Source: Planctomycetaceae bacterium
GTDB taxonomy: Bacteria > Planctomycetota > Planctomycetia > Planctomycetales > Planctomycetaceae
DNA: 64,000 bases
Reading direction: 5' to 3'
Assembly: GCA_021732975.1 (NCBI GenBank)
Contig: JAKFWC010000023.1
Span: forward strand, 1-64,000
Position numbers and translations under genes: made by a program. Below are positions 1 through 8,680 of this stretch, piece by piece (position 1 is the first letter of the stretch; the number at the start of each line of letters is the position of its first letter). The notes under the pieces are model-generated. The model saw only the letters and a program-made list of their open reading frames with translations, was not told the origin of the DNA and made no database searches.

Positions 1-57
1 CAGGAAGGAACAGAACCCCAGGATGGCGGCGACGATTTTCAAGTGACCCCATCGTGA
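1..57 (+). CDS. C-terminal tail of an upstream protein (partial)
   Basis: Frame 1 is open from the first base to a TGA at 55-57 and encodes an acidic tail (QEGTEPQDGGDDF...). The composition resembles the hydrophilic C-terminus of a real protein, but only 18 codons are visible. No function can be assigned. The stop is followed within a few bases by two small hairpins, the position these repeats usually occupy after gene ends in this window. Confidence 0.4.
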   Translation, partial: QEGTEPQDGGDDFQVTPS

Positions 58-62
58 GCGAA

Positions 63-118
63 GGACTTCAGTCCGTAGTTCACGATTTCCCCCGAACCTA
101 CCGGCTTCCAGCCGGTAG
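63..118. repeat. Two small hairpins after a gene end
   Basis: GGACTtcAGTCC (63-74) and the perfect 9-bp stem CTACCGGCT-tcc-AGCCGGTAG (98-118) lie together. The second hairpin supplies the in-frame TAG immediately upstream of the HEPN-like ORF. They resemble the other short palindromes scattered through the gaps of this window. Confidence 0.6.
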
Positions 119-121
119 TCT

Positions 122-556
122 TTGAGTCTCGATCCTGAATGCGAAAACCGACCACCATTGCAACTACGCAAAGAGAGCAACAAAGACTTGATTAACAAAG
201 TCACTGATCTCTTCCACGAACTCGTGGATACACACAGTTTTCCGAACGGAAATGAACGATCTGCCGACATGGAAGAATTACGGACAACGTTCCATGAACT
301 GAGAAAGCACCGAAACGCATTATTGCACTCCTCATATATCGAATTGAACGCCGGGGGTGATCTACTTGGATATATCCGTTCTAACCCGAGAATCTCCGTT
401 GATCCCGAATCCGGCGAAATCATTCAAGACATGGAAGCGCTAACCGAAGATATCGTAAAGGCGAAGATGGTGGAGTCTGCTCACGCCGCATTCAGATTGA
501 GCCAGAACCATGTCCAACTGATTCACTGGAGTCCTTTCAGTCGCTATCCGAAGTGA
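122..556 (+). CDS. HEPN-like protein, probably 5'-truncated
   Basis: The ORF encodes 144 residues. The central helical segment contains RKHRNALLHSS, which fits the R-x4-6-H signature of HEPN domains, found in many toxin and defence RNases and in non-catalytic nucleic-acid-binding proteins. The only available starts are TTG codons. The proposed TTG at 122 has no Shine-Dalgarno sequence and sits 3 nt after a TAG inside a REP-like hairpin. The N-terminus therefore looks lost or the gene is a remnant. No partner such as an MNT nucleotidyltransferase is visible downstream, though the upstream neighbourhood is outside the window. The HEPN call rests on one motif and is tentative. Confidence 0.5.
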   Translation: MSLDPECENRPPLQLRKESNKDLINKVTDLFHELVDTHSFPNGNERSADMEELRTTFHELRKHRNALLHSSYIELNAGGDLLGYIRSNPRISVDPESGEIIQDMEALTEDIVKAKMVESAHAAFRLSQNHVQLIHWSPFSRYPK

Positions 557-599
557 GCTTTTTCTTGTTCCTATGTTCCGAGCACGAACGCATCATGTC

Positions 600-688
600 G
601 ACGCTCTGCGTCACGTCACAGTTCGGTTACCATGACGAAGACGACGCGGAGCGTCGCGGCCCGGCATTCCCACGCGGAGCGTGGGAAC
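600..688. repeat. Palindromic element, 'TTCCCACGCGGAGCGTGGGAA' family (copy 1, partial)
   Basis: GACGCTCTGCGTC (600-612) faces GACGCGGAGCGTC (643-655), 12 of 13 bases complementary. It is followed by a perfect 9-bp hairpin TTCCCACGC-gga-GCGTGGGAA (667-687). The 3' half matches the complete copy at 32871-32979, while the outer 5' arm is missing here. Confidence 0.8.
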
Positions 689-715
689 GAGTAACATTCA
701 ACAGGACACCGCAGT

Positions 716-2548
716 ATGACCGCAGGACGTTTTCCGCTCACCTGGGATCTCGAATCGCTCTTCCCCGCGCCGACCACCCCGGCATTTCGCACGGCGCTGG
801 ATGGTTTCACAGCGAAGCTGAAAGCCCTTGCTGAGAACGCCGAAAAAATGCCGGCGTTTCAGGTGGCTTCCATTCCAACGTGGGAAACGTTTCTGCAGCA
901 GTACGAAACCCTCGATGCCCAGTACACCGACTTCTCCGCATTCATGGGGTGCCAGTCCGCGGGGGACGCCGAGAACAAGCTGTATCAACAGTTAGAAGCC
1001 GAACTGTCGGCGCTCAATCCGGACCGCGAACGGTTGGCGACAACCGTGGAGTTCGCGTTGAAGGATTTGTCGGACGCCGATTTCCAGCAGACCGTGAAAG
1101 CCTCGCCGTATCTCACGAAGATCGAATATTTCCTGCGATTGAAGCGCCGCCAAGCCAAGTTCCGTTTGCCGCGTGACCAGGAACTTCTCGCGGCGGATCT
1201 GGCCGTGGATGGACTTCACGCGTGGGGGCGAATGTACGATCGGTTATGCGGAGCACTGCGGGTAACCATCGTCGAAAAGGGCAAGCCGGTTCAGAAATCG
1301 CCGGGGCAGGTGCTGTTTGATTCGCCGCAACGGACGATCCGGGAGAACAACTTCTTTGCCGTGGATACTGCATGGGCGACGATTGAAGATTCGTGTGCCG
1401 ATGCGATCAATCACATTGCTGGAACACGGCTCACCAATTATCGTCGGCTCGGATTGAAGGATCATCTCGAAGCGCCGCTGATGTACAACCGCATGAGTCG
1501 CGCGACGCTCGATTCCATGTGGAACACGATCACTGCCTTCAAGCCCGTGCTGAAGGACTATCTCGACTGCAAAGCCCGCTGGCTGGGCCTCGAAAAACTC
1601 AACTGGTACGACCTCGCCGCACCGGTGCCCGCGATTCCGGGCACCGTTGTTGATGACGATATCTCCTACGATCAGGCTTGCGACTGGATCATCGAAGCGT
1701 TCCAGCAGTTCAGCCCGGAACTTGGCGATTTTGCGAAGATGTCGCTGACCGAAAAATGGGTAGAAGCCGAGAACCGCAGCGGTAAACGGCAGGGGGGCTT
1801 CTGCACCAGTCTGCCATCGCCGAAGGTTTCCCGCATCTTCATGACGTACACGAACTCCGCGGACAGCATGTCGACGCTGGCTCACGAACTCGGTCACGCG
1901 TACCACTCGTGGGTGCTGCGCGATGAGCCGGTGTTCCTCGCCGATTATCCGATGAACCTCGCGGAAACGGCATCGACATTCGCGGAAGCCGTGCTCAACG
2001 AACAGCGTCTGCAACGCGCCAAGACGGACTACGAAAAGCTGTCGTTACTGGAAGGCCTACTCGGCGATGCGGTGGCGTTCCTAATGAACATCCACGCGCG
2101 GTTCATTTTTGAAAATGCCTTCCATGTCGAACGGGCGAAAGAAGAACTCACCGCGAAACGACTCAGCGAATTGATGGAAGTGGCACAGAAGGAAGCGTAC
2201 GTCGGGGCGCTCGCCGATGGGGGTTGGAACCCTCGCTTCTGGGCATCAAAACTGCACTTCTACATCACCGGGCTGCCGTTCTACAACTTTCCCTACACGT
2301 TCGGCTATCTGCTGTCCCTCGGCGTATATGCCGTGGGACGCGAGACCGGCCCATCGTTCCCGGATCAATACCGCAAGCTGCTGATGGCGACTGGTTGCCA
2401 GGATGCCGAAGACGCCGTGCAATCGACGCTCGGCTTCGATCTCCGCGGCCCGGAATTCTGGACGAAAAGCCTCAGCATCATCGCCAACCGCGTGCAACAG
2501 TTCCGCCAGTTGACGGATAACGTGCTCGGCAAAACGCGGACGTTATAA
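716..2548 (+). CDS. pepF: Oligoendopeptidase F-type M3 metallopeptidase
   Basis: This is a 610-residue zinc peptidase of the M3 family (M3B, oligoendopeptidase F-like), which cleaves short peptides in the cytoplasm. The zinc-binding HExxH motif is present as LAHELGHAYHS near residue 390, and the downstream glutamate region (NLAETASTFAEAVL) fits the third ligand. Length is typical for the family (about 560-620 residues). ATG 716 is preceded by AGGACACCGCAG. There is no signal peptide. It stands alone on the plus strand, with a palindromic repeat before it and a stem-loop just after its stop. Confidence 0.93.
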   Translation: MTAGRFPLTWDLESLFPAPTTPAFRTALDGFTAKLKALAENAEKMPAFQVASIPTWETFLQQYETLDAQYTDFSAFMGCQSAGDAENKLYQQLEAELSALNPDRERLATTVEFALKDLSDADFQQTVKASPYLTKIEYFLRLKRRQAKFRLPRDQELLAADLAVDGLHAWGRMYDRLCGALRVTIVEKGKPVQKSPGQVLFDSPQRTIRENNFFAVDTAWATIEDSCADAINHIAGTRLTNYRRLGLKDHLEAPLMYNRMSRATLDSMWNTITAFKPVLKDYLDCKARWLGLEKLNWYDLAAPVPAIPGTVVDDDISYDQACDWIIEAFQQFSPELGDFAKMSLTEKWVEAENRSGKRQGGFCTSLPSPKVSRIFMTYTNSADSMSTLAHELGHAYHSWVLRDEPVFLADYPMNLAETASTFAEAVLNEQRLQRAKTDYEKLSLLEGLLGDAVAFLMNIHARFIFENAFHVERAKEELTAKRLSELMEVAQKEAYVGALADGGWNPRFWASKLHFYITGLPFYNFPYTFGYLLSLGVYAVGRETGPSFPDQYRKLLMATGCQDAEDAVQSTLGFDLRGPEFWTKSLSIIANRVQQFRQLTDNVLGKTRTL

Positions 2549-2554
2549 CTCCAC

Positions 2555-2587
2555 TTATCCCCCGGTTGAAGACAACTGGGGGATTAA
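2555..2587. terminator. Stem-loop of the CCCCCGGTTG family after the M3 peptidase
   Basis: TTATCCCCCGGTTG-aaga-CAACTGGGGGATTAA is a strong hairpin starting 6 nt after the pepF stop. There is no long T-run, so termination is plausible but not certain. It belongs to the same sequence family as the elements at 43706, 47922 and 53980. Confidence 0.55.
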
Positions 2588-2750
2588 TGATTGTCCGACC
2601 GGCAGGGTTTGCCGATTTGGGCTTGAGCCGAAACCGGTTTCCCGCTACATCACGCGGCTCAATCCCCTTTTTATTGATGTCCATCGGCGAAATCGGCCGC
2701 AGAAACTCCGTCTGCGTCCCCGATTTTGTCCCGTGGCGGAGGCCGGTTCA

Positions 2751-4259
2751 ATGCGAACCCACTCACGTTCCCGGCACTGGTCCGGCAGGTGGCATACCGT
2801 CCGATGCTGTGCGATCGGCATGACGATGGTCATGTTGATCGCCGCGACCGGTTGGAGCCAGGACCGCAAATTCCCGTACGAAGCCGTGGTCGATCTCGAT
2901 GCCGAATACGTCCGTTGTGGTCCAGGGCCGAAGTATTACCCGACTGATAAACTGACTCGCGGGCAAACCGTCACGGTGATTCGCCACGATCCAGGTGGTT
3001 GGGCGATGATCGCGCCGCCTCCCGAGAGTTTTAGTTGGATCAACGCCGAGTACGTACAACGTCTCGATGGCAATCGAGGCACCATCACCGCGAACAACAT
3101 CATCGTCCATGTCGGCAGCAAACTTGGGGACGAGCGCAGTGTCTATCAGCGGACATTGTCCAAGAACGATGCCGTCGAGATTCTGAATGAAGCGAAAGTG
3201 GCGACCGAGCGCGGTCCGGTGGCGATGTACCGCATCAAGCCGCCGCCGCGGGAATACCGGTGGATTGCCACGAAGGCGCTCGTGCCTGCGTCCGCATTCA
3301 AAGGCGGACCGGCGGGGGGGCCACTGAAGCCTCCCGCGGCACCGCTGCCGAATATCACCGGGCCGATCGCGCTCGAAACGGAATTGCCGACAGCGCCTGA
3401 GGATGACCCGTTCGCACCGACGGTGCCGGTGTCATCCGGTCCGAAACCCGCCCCGCCCATCGTGGCAGCCCCCGTTCCAAATGGGCCGTCTCTGGGAACC
3501 ACGCCGTCGGCCAATGATCCCTCGGTTCCGGCGTCGGCTAGCACGGATCCCCATCGTGCCAGGTTCTATGAAATTGATCAGCAGATGCGCGACATGCTGA
3601 AGCGCGACCCGCTCGAATGGAATCTCCCGGCGGTGGAACAATTGTTTGTGGAACTCGACAAGCAAGCAATCCCACCAAATCTTCACTCGCAGGTTCAATC
3701 GCGGTTACGGCAACTGCAGAAATACAACAAGATGCAACGCGACTTCCACGAGCTGCATCAACTGACATCGGAAACAAAAAAACGCGATGCCCAGTTGCTA
3801 TCGCTGCAACGGCAGACAGAAGAACAACTGAGGTTGCTGGAAAACGGGCAAACAGTACCATCAACACCGGTTTCGCAGCCGGTTCCCGCTCCAACACCAA
3901 CACCAACACCAACACCGCGGCCGGCGCCCGTTGTCCCGAAACCGTCACAGCCAACGAATAACTCTCCGCAGGCAGCTCCTGTTTCGCCCACTCCATCTCG
4001 TCCCGCGAATCCAGCAGCGCAGCCCAAGTTTGATGGTGCCGGAATTGTTCAGAAGCGGTCTGAGGACGGCAAACCGCCGTTCGCGATTGTTGCCCCCGAT
4101 GGCCGTTTGTTGGCGTATTTGCAAGCTCCCCCCGAGTTGGACTTGGCACCGTACGTCAATTTCCAGATGGGCGTAACCGGCACGCGTGCATTCGATCCCA
4201 CAGTGGACGCTGATGTGATCCAAGTCCGCGGACTGCAGCCGGTGCAACTTCGCCAGTAG
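2751..4259 (+). CDS. Exported SH3-like (SH3b) protein with Pro/Thr-rich linker
   Basis: The protein has 502 residues from ATG 2751, chosen over GTG 2733 because GGAGG lies 8 nt upstream. A basic N-terminus and hydrophobic stretch (IGMTMVMLIAATGWS) form a signal peptide. Two consecutive bacterial SH3-like segments follow (about residues 40-105 and 110-185). After them come a long Pro/Ala-rich linker, a Gln/Leu-rich helical stretch, a (PT)n run and a conserved-looking C-terminal domain of about 70 residues. SH3b domains usually bind peptides or cell-wall components, so a periplasmic or cell-surface role is inferred. The precise function is unknown. Confidence 0.85.
   Translation: MRTHSRSRHWSGRWHTVRCCAIGMTMVMLIAATGWSQDRKFPYEAVVDLDAEYVRCGPGPKYYPTDKLTRGQTVTVIRHDPGGWAMIAPPPESFSWINAEYVQRLDGNRGTITANNIIVHVGSKLGDERSVYQRTLSKNDAVEILNEAKVATERGPVAMYRIKPPPREYRWIATKALVPASAFKGGPAGGPLKPPAAPLPNITGPIALETELPTAPEDDPFAPTVPVSSGPKPAPPIVAAPVPNGPSLGTTPSANDPSVPASASTDPHRARFYEIDQQMRDMLKRDPLEWNLPAVEQLFVELDKQAIPPNLHSQVQSRLRQLQKYNKMQRDFHELHQLTSETKKRDAQLLSLQRQTEEQLRLLENGQTVPSTPVSQPVPAPTPTPTPTPRPAPVVPKPSQPTNNSPQAAPVSPTPSRPANPAAQPKFDGAGIVQKRSEDGKPPFAIVAPDGRLLAYLQAPPELDLAPYVNFQMGVTGTRAFDPTVDADVIQVRGLQPVQLRQ
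3891..3916 (+). repeat. Tandem hexamer CCAACA inside the SH3 protein gene
   Basis: About four tandem copies of CCAACA encode the PTPTPTPT run of the linker. This is a slippage-prone microsatellite whose 6-nt unit preserves the reading frame. Confidence 0.75.
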
Positions 4260-4422
4260 ACGTTTGTCTTCTGGCCGGAAGGCGCCGTCACGGTTTTCCT
4301 GAACCGTACGGCTGGCAGCAGATTGGGCGAATCACCGCAGAACGGGGATTGTTCCCTAGCCAGAATTTCTCCACCATCGCCAGAATCCTCTCTTTGGAAA
4401 CCCTCCCCGGCAGGGAAAGGGT

Positions 4423-4452
4423 TTGAACAGGACCATGGATTCGGGGTATACT
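4423..4452 (+). promoter_or_regulatory. Candidate sigma-70-type promoter
   Basis: TTGAAC (4423-4428) and TATACT (4447-4452) are separated by 18 nt. They lie about 80 nt upstream of the ATG of the reductase/SCP2 gene. This matches housekeeping promoter consensus well but is not tested. Confidence 0.5.
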
Positions 4453-4531
4453 GACGGGTTCTCATCGATCCATCGATGTTGATGCCTTGTTACTTTCCCG
4501 CAAGCATATTTCACGGCGGACCACTCCTCGC

Positions 4532-6019
4532 ATGCCGTACTATCTACTGACCGGTGCTACGGGTCTCCTCGGAAATTATCTCCTGCGGGACTTGCTGCGT
4601 GCTCACGTTCCCGTGGCGGTGCTTGTACGGCCATCGCGCCGACAGACCGCACGACAGCGGATTGAACTGCTGCTGGCCAAGTGGGACGCTGAGCAAGAGA
4701 CACCACTGCCGCGACCAGTCGTGCTGGAAGGCGACATTACCCAGGACGATCTGGGGCTCGACGCCAACGACCTGCGCTGGGCCGCCGAGTATTGCGGTGC
4801 GGTCATCCACAACGCGGCGAGCCTCACCTTCCATGCAACCAGTGAGGAAGGCGAGCCGTATCGCTCGAACCTGATCGGCACGCGCAACGTGCTCGATTTC
4901 GCCCGTGCGGCCGGGATCCGCGAGTTCCACCACGTCTCGACGGCGTACGTCGCGGGCCTGCGCGATGGTCGCTGTCTTGAAACAGAACTCGATGTCGGTC
5001 AGACCTTCGGCAATGACTACGAGAAGACCAAAGTCGCCGCGGAGCAACTGGTCCGCAGTGCCGACTTCATTGAATCGCTGACGGTCTACCGTCCGTCGAT
5101 CATCATCGGTGACTCGCAGACCGGGTTCACCACGACGTATCACGGATTCTATGCGGCCTTGCAACTCGCGCATACGCTCTCGCAAGCCCTGCATCGCGAC
5201 GACGATACGGGCCTGATCGCCGGCCAATCGGTGCGGTTGTCCCTCGACGGCAACGAGACAAAACATCTCGTCCCGGTCGACTGGGTGTCTGCGGCGATGG
5301 CGCACATCATCACCCGCCCGCAGTGGCACGGACAGACGTACCACCTCACCCCGAAGCATCCGGTCACCACCCGGCTCATTCGCGATGTGCTCGAACAATC
5401 TATTGGCTTTTACGGGGCCAAACTCTGCGGCCGCGACTTCAAGCCGGCGTACGTGACCGAAGTCGAAGGGCTCTTCAACGAGCATATCCGCGTTTACGAT
5501 TCCTATTGGCGGATGGACCCCGAGTTCGATCGCACAAACATCGAACAGGCGACCGCCCACCTGCCGTGCCCCGAGGTCGACCTCACTTTGCTGATGCGGT
5601 TATCGAAGGTCGCGATTGCCGAAGGCTTCCCGACTCCCAGCAAGAAGCCGCTGGAACTCGATTTCGATGCGGCCCAACCGCTGCAACCGTGGTTGGAAAT
5701 GGGCTCGCGGATTGCCGTGCAGCATCCGCGCGAACGCATGCTGGCGCTGGATGTCCGTGGTGCCGGGGGCGGGCAATGGCAACTGGTGGTCCGACGCGGT
5801 CAGATCATCGCGGCCGAGACCGGCATTCATACCGACCACGCAGCGGTGTGCCAGACCGATGCGTTGACGTTTGCCGATGTCGTTCACGGTCGCACAACGT
5901 GGACCGCCGCGTTTGAAACCGGAGCCGCGCAGATCATCGGTAACGGGGCGACCACTTGTGAGTACGCCGAGATGCTCGGTCAACTCATCGACGCACCCGT
6001 GGCTGCGGAAGTGCAGTGA
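4532..6019 (+). CDS. Thioester-reductase-like SDR fused to an SCP2-like domain
   Basis: The protein has 495 residues from ATG 4532; the longer ORF start at 4487 is a non-ATG codon. The N-terminal two thirds is an extended short-chain dehydrogenase with TGATGLLGNYLL (NAD(P)-binding GxxGxxG), HNAAS, STAYVAG and YEKTK (catalytic Tyr-Lys). It resembles carboxylic-acid/fatty-acyl thioester reductase domains. The last 110 residues (LDVRGAGGGQWQLVV...AAQIIGNG) resemble an SCP2 sterol-carrier fold. This suggests NAD(P)H-dependent chemistry on a lipid or acyl thioester held by a built-in carrier. Substrate unknown. It has a good promoter of its own and no operon partner. Confidence 0.8.
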   Translation: MPYYLLTGATGLLGNYLLRDLLRAHVPVAVLVRPSRRQTARQRIELLLAKWDAEQETPLPRPVVLEGDITQDDLGLDANDLRWAAEYCGAVIHNAASLTFHATSEEGEPYRSNLIGTRNVLDFARAAGIREFHHVSTAYVAGLRDGRCLETELDVGQTFGNDYEKTKVAAEQLVRSADFIESLTVYRPSIIIGDSQTGFTTTYHGFYAALQLAHTLSQALHRDDDTGLIAGQSVRLSLDGNETKHLVPVDWVSAAMAHIITRPQWHGQTYHLTPKHPVTTRLIRDVLEQSIGFYGAKLCGRDFKPAYVTEVEGLFNEHIRVYDSYWRMDPEFDRTNIEQATAHLPCPEVDLTLLMRLSKVAIAEGFPTPSKKPLELDFDAAQPLQPWLEMGSRIAVQHPRERMLALDVRGAGGGQWQLVVRRGQIIAAETGIHTDHAAVCQTDALTFADVVHGRTTWTAAFETGAAQIIGNGATTCEYAEMLGQLIDAPVAAEVQ

Positions 6020-6095
6020 TCGACTCTCCGTCGCAGTCCGAGGCGCAAGCCCCGGAGTTCTGCAAGGTGCTGCATCTCGCAGATGGAATCTGATT

Positions 6096-6125
6096 CTTGT
6101 GTGTCACGGGCTCTGCCAGTGGCAC
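6096..6125. repeat. Palindrome of the TTGTGTGCCAC family (degenerate copy)
   Basis: CTTGTGTGTCACGGGCTCTGCCAGTGGCACA is an imperfect palindrome. It shares the outer word TTGTGTG(C/T)CAC with elements at 19021, 40685 and 56847. The preceding 50 nt (GAGGCGCAAGCCCC) looks like a decayed copy of the 49645-type repeat. Confidence 0.55.
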
Positions 6126-6171
6126 ATCGATTCTCGTTCTTCAGAAACTCCCGCCACGCTGAATCACGACA

Positions 6172-8385
6172 CTACCGACCGGTGCCGAGGCGTTGCAACC
6201 GTTGGCCCGCGAGGCCAGCATTCGGTTGGAATGTCCCAATGACCGGGGCAAGTGCGGCCTGAATTGCGGGGTTTTCATCCGCTTCGTAAGCGGCATTGAC
6301 CAGGCCGATTTCGTCCTTGCTCAGCAGCAATCCGAATCGCTGGATGTGCGCCGCGAGCTGGTCGATCGCATGAGTGCGGGTTTCGAGCGGTAACCGCGAA
6401 TTCAGCGCGAACTCGGCCAGGCGGCTTTGCACGCGATGATTCGGGATCGTTCCGAGCGCCACGATCAGATTCGGGGCGAGTGTTTCATCATCGATGAGCG
6501 GCAGCATTTCGTCTTCCGCGCCAGCGATGTCGAACAGCCGGGCATTTTTGCTGGTGGCGATCGTCGCCAGCCAGTAGGTCGCGATGATCCGTTGTTCCCG
6601 GCGCTGTTCGGCGGTCAGCGGGGGAGCTTGCAAGCTTGCTAGAAACGGTCGGGCCTGGCTCCAGAAATCGTCTGCAGATGCGGCTTCACCGACATACGTC
6701 GTCAGTCCGCTCCGTTTGACGAGGCGGGCCATTTTTAGGCGGGCGTCTTCGGGACCGTAGAGAATGACGGGAATGGACGCCGTTCGGGCATCGGCACGCA
6801 GGTTGGCCATCGTTTGTGTCACGGCCCAGTCTACGGCATTGATGTGAACAACAATCAGATCGATCCCGGCGAGTTCCGCGGCTTTGGAAAATCCTTGCTT
6901 GCCAGTGGCGACGGCGAGACCTTCATAACCTTGTTCGTTGAGAAAGCCGCCGACGATGGTGCCCCGTTCGCGGTCGGCGTCAATCACAATCCCCCGGGCC
7001 TGGCCGGGATCAGTGAGTGCCCGACGGAGAATTTCGACCACGCGCCGTGATCCCGGGAATGCGTCGATGGGTTCGGCTCGCAGCACCGTCATCGCGGCTT
7101 CAAATTGAATGCGGGCATCGGGATAGTTCAGCGCGGCGAGCACCGGGGAATGGCCTCGCGCCAACTCCCGAGACGGCGATTGTTTGATCGCCGTCAGCAG
7201 CGCCCAAGCGGCGTCAGTTCGTCCCCACGCCAATGCTTCTCGCAACGTGTCGTTGAGCAACGGCAGACCGGTCGTCAATGCGCCTTGCAGCACGGAACCC
7301 GCGGTCATCGGCAGTGGTTTGTCCCAACCATTCCGTTGGACTTCCAGGGCCAGCGTGCTGCTCAACATCAACCGCTGCAGGTCCGCACGTTCTGGAGCCA
7401 GTGCTAAGGCTTCCCGTGCCATGCGTTGAGCGGTCTCAAGACTCGCCGGAACGATGCCTTCCGTCTTGGCGACAAGCACATCGTTCTGGAGATCCCATCG
7501 CCACGTGGTGCGCGTTTTGTCGGCTTCATTCTCGGCGGGCAACACTTCTCGGCGGGTGAATAACGCTTCGGCACGGCTGCGCAGGTCTTCAACCGCCATC
7601 AAAGACTGGACCGCTTCGGTGTTTTTGGCGTCGCCCGTTTTCAACACAGCAATGGCTCGGCGGGCCTGCAACTGCGTCCCGGCGGGAATCCCCTCGGCAA
7701 ACGCCAGCGACCAGAGAAATGGGATCGCTTCCTGGGCTTCGAGGGCCTGCAAGCCGTCAATCGCCGCGGTGCGAATGGCTTCGTTCGGTGCTTCCAACGC
7801 CCCGATCAAGGCGGGGACAACCTGGCGACCCATCCGAATGAGGGCCATTCCGATGGCTTCCCGTTGCTCGGAGATCTGCGACATTCCCAGGATACGGAGC
7901 ATCTGCGGGACCGCGCGGGGACCGGCGTTCCGAAGTTCCCGTACGGCAATTTCGCGCTCGGTCGGATTTCCTTGAAGCCGGTTGATCATGCCCTCGACGA
8001 AGGCGGGATCGTCCACCTGTCCTTGTGCCACTTTGTTGACGCGGTCCATCACCGCTTTGCCGGCGGGCTGCAGTTCGGGAATGCGCGACAGGCGGACGAA
8101 TGCGCCGGTTCCATGCTGGTCTCGCAACTTGAGCAGAAGCTCGTCGGATAGGTCACCCTGCTCGAACTGTTCCAGGTACTTTTGGGCGAGATCGAACCGA
8201 CCGAGTTCGACCAGCAACATGATCGAAGAGAACAACTCTTCGGGAGTCGTCGGTTCGGTCAGCAAGGGGGACGGCTGCGGAGCCGGGGGCAGTGGTGCCG
8301 GTGCGGCAACCTCTTGAGCGTGCGTCATGCGCACGGACCCGGCTGTAATCACAACGAGCAACAACCAACACAGCGGACGAGCCAT
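6172..8385 (-). CDS. Exported HEAT-repeat protein with a degenerate receiver-like domain
   Basis: The protein has 737 residues from ATG 8385 (AAGGGAG about 9 nt upstream). A signal peptide (MARPLCWLLLVVITAGS...AHAQ) is followed by a Pro-rich linker. HEAT-like helical repeats follow (e.g. NPTEREIAVRELRNAGPRAVPQMLRIL). About 110 residues near 480-600 then read like a response-regulator receiver fold (GIVIDADRERG...LIVVHINAVDW...SIPVILYGPED). The phospho-acceptor position carries His instead of Asp. More helical repeat follows. A periplasmic scaffold is inferred. The exported pseudo-receiver is unusual. It ends a co-directional minus-strand series. Confidence 0.82.
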   Translation of the reverse strand: MARPLCWLLLVVITAGSVRMTHAQEVAAPAPLPPAPQPSPLLTEPTTPEELFSSIMLLVELGRFDLAQKYLEQFEQGDLSDELLLKLRDQHGTGAFVRLSRIPELQPAGKAVMDRVNKVAQGQVDDPAFVEGMINRLQGNPTEREIAVRELRNAGPRAVPQMLRILGMSQISEQREAIGMALIRMGRQVVPALIGALEAPNEAIRTAAIDGLQALEAQEAIPFLWSLAFAEGIPAGTQLQARRAIAVLKTGDAKNTEAVQSLMAVEDLRSRAEALFTRREVLPAENEADKTRTTWRWDLQNDVLVAKTEGIVPASLETAQRMAREALALAPERADLQRLMLSSTLALEVQRNGWDKPLPMTAGSVLQGALTTGLPLLNDTLREALAWGRTDAAWALLTAIKQSPSRELARGHSPVLAALNYPDARIQFEAAMTVLRAEPIDAFPGSRRVVEILRRALTDPGQARGIVIDADRERGTIVGGFLNEQGYEGLAVATGKQGFSKAAELAGIDLIVVHINAVDWAVTQTMANLRADARTASIPVILYGPEDARLKMARLVKRSGLTTYVGEAASADDFWSQARPFLASLQAPPLTAEQRREQRIIATYWLATIATSKNARLFDIAGAEDEMLPLIDDETLAPNLIVALGTIPNHRVQSRLAEFALNSRLPLETRTHAIDQLAAHIQRFGLLLSKDEIGLVNAAYEADENPAIQAALAPVIGTFQPNAGLAGQRLQRLGTGR

Positions 8386-8680
8386 ACCGCAAAACTCCCT
8401 TGCGGGAAGCAACGACAACGACACGAAAGAGTCGTTGCCGTCCCACCAAACGACTTCAACCGACGCAGCCTCTTCATCCTAAAGACGGCGACCGGCTGGA
8501 AACAACGGTTTTCTCGTTCCTGCCAGCGCGGAAAGGAAGGAAGGTGCCCGGAATCGTTATTCGACCGGTTGCAGGGGGTCAGCACACCGCACGCACGCAT
8601 CCCCGTCGTTATGGGCGCAACCAACTTGCGTCAGGTATCGTGCGTAACGACTGGCGCGATTCTATTGACGATAACGATCG

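Noticed and set aside
553-834. 93-aa ORF after the HEPN-like gene
   Set aside because: It runs through a palindromic repeat (FPRGAWER word) into an alternative frame of pepF, with no ribosome-binding site.
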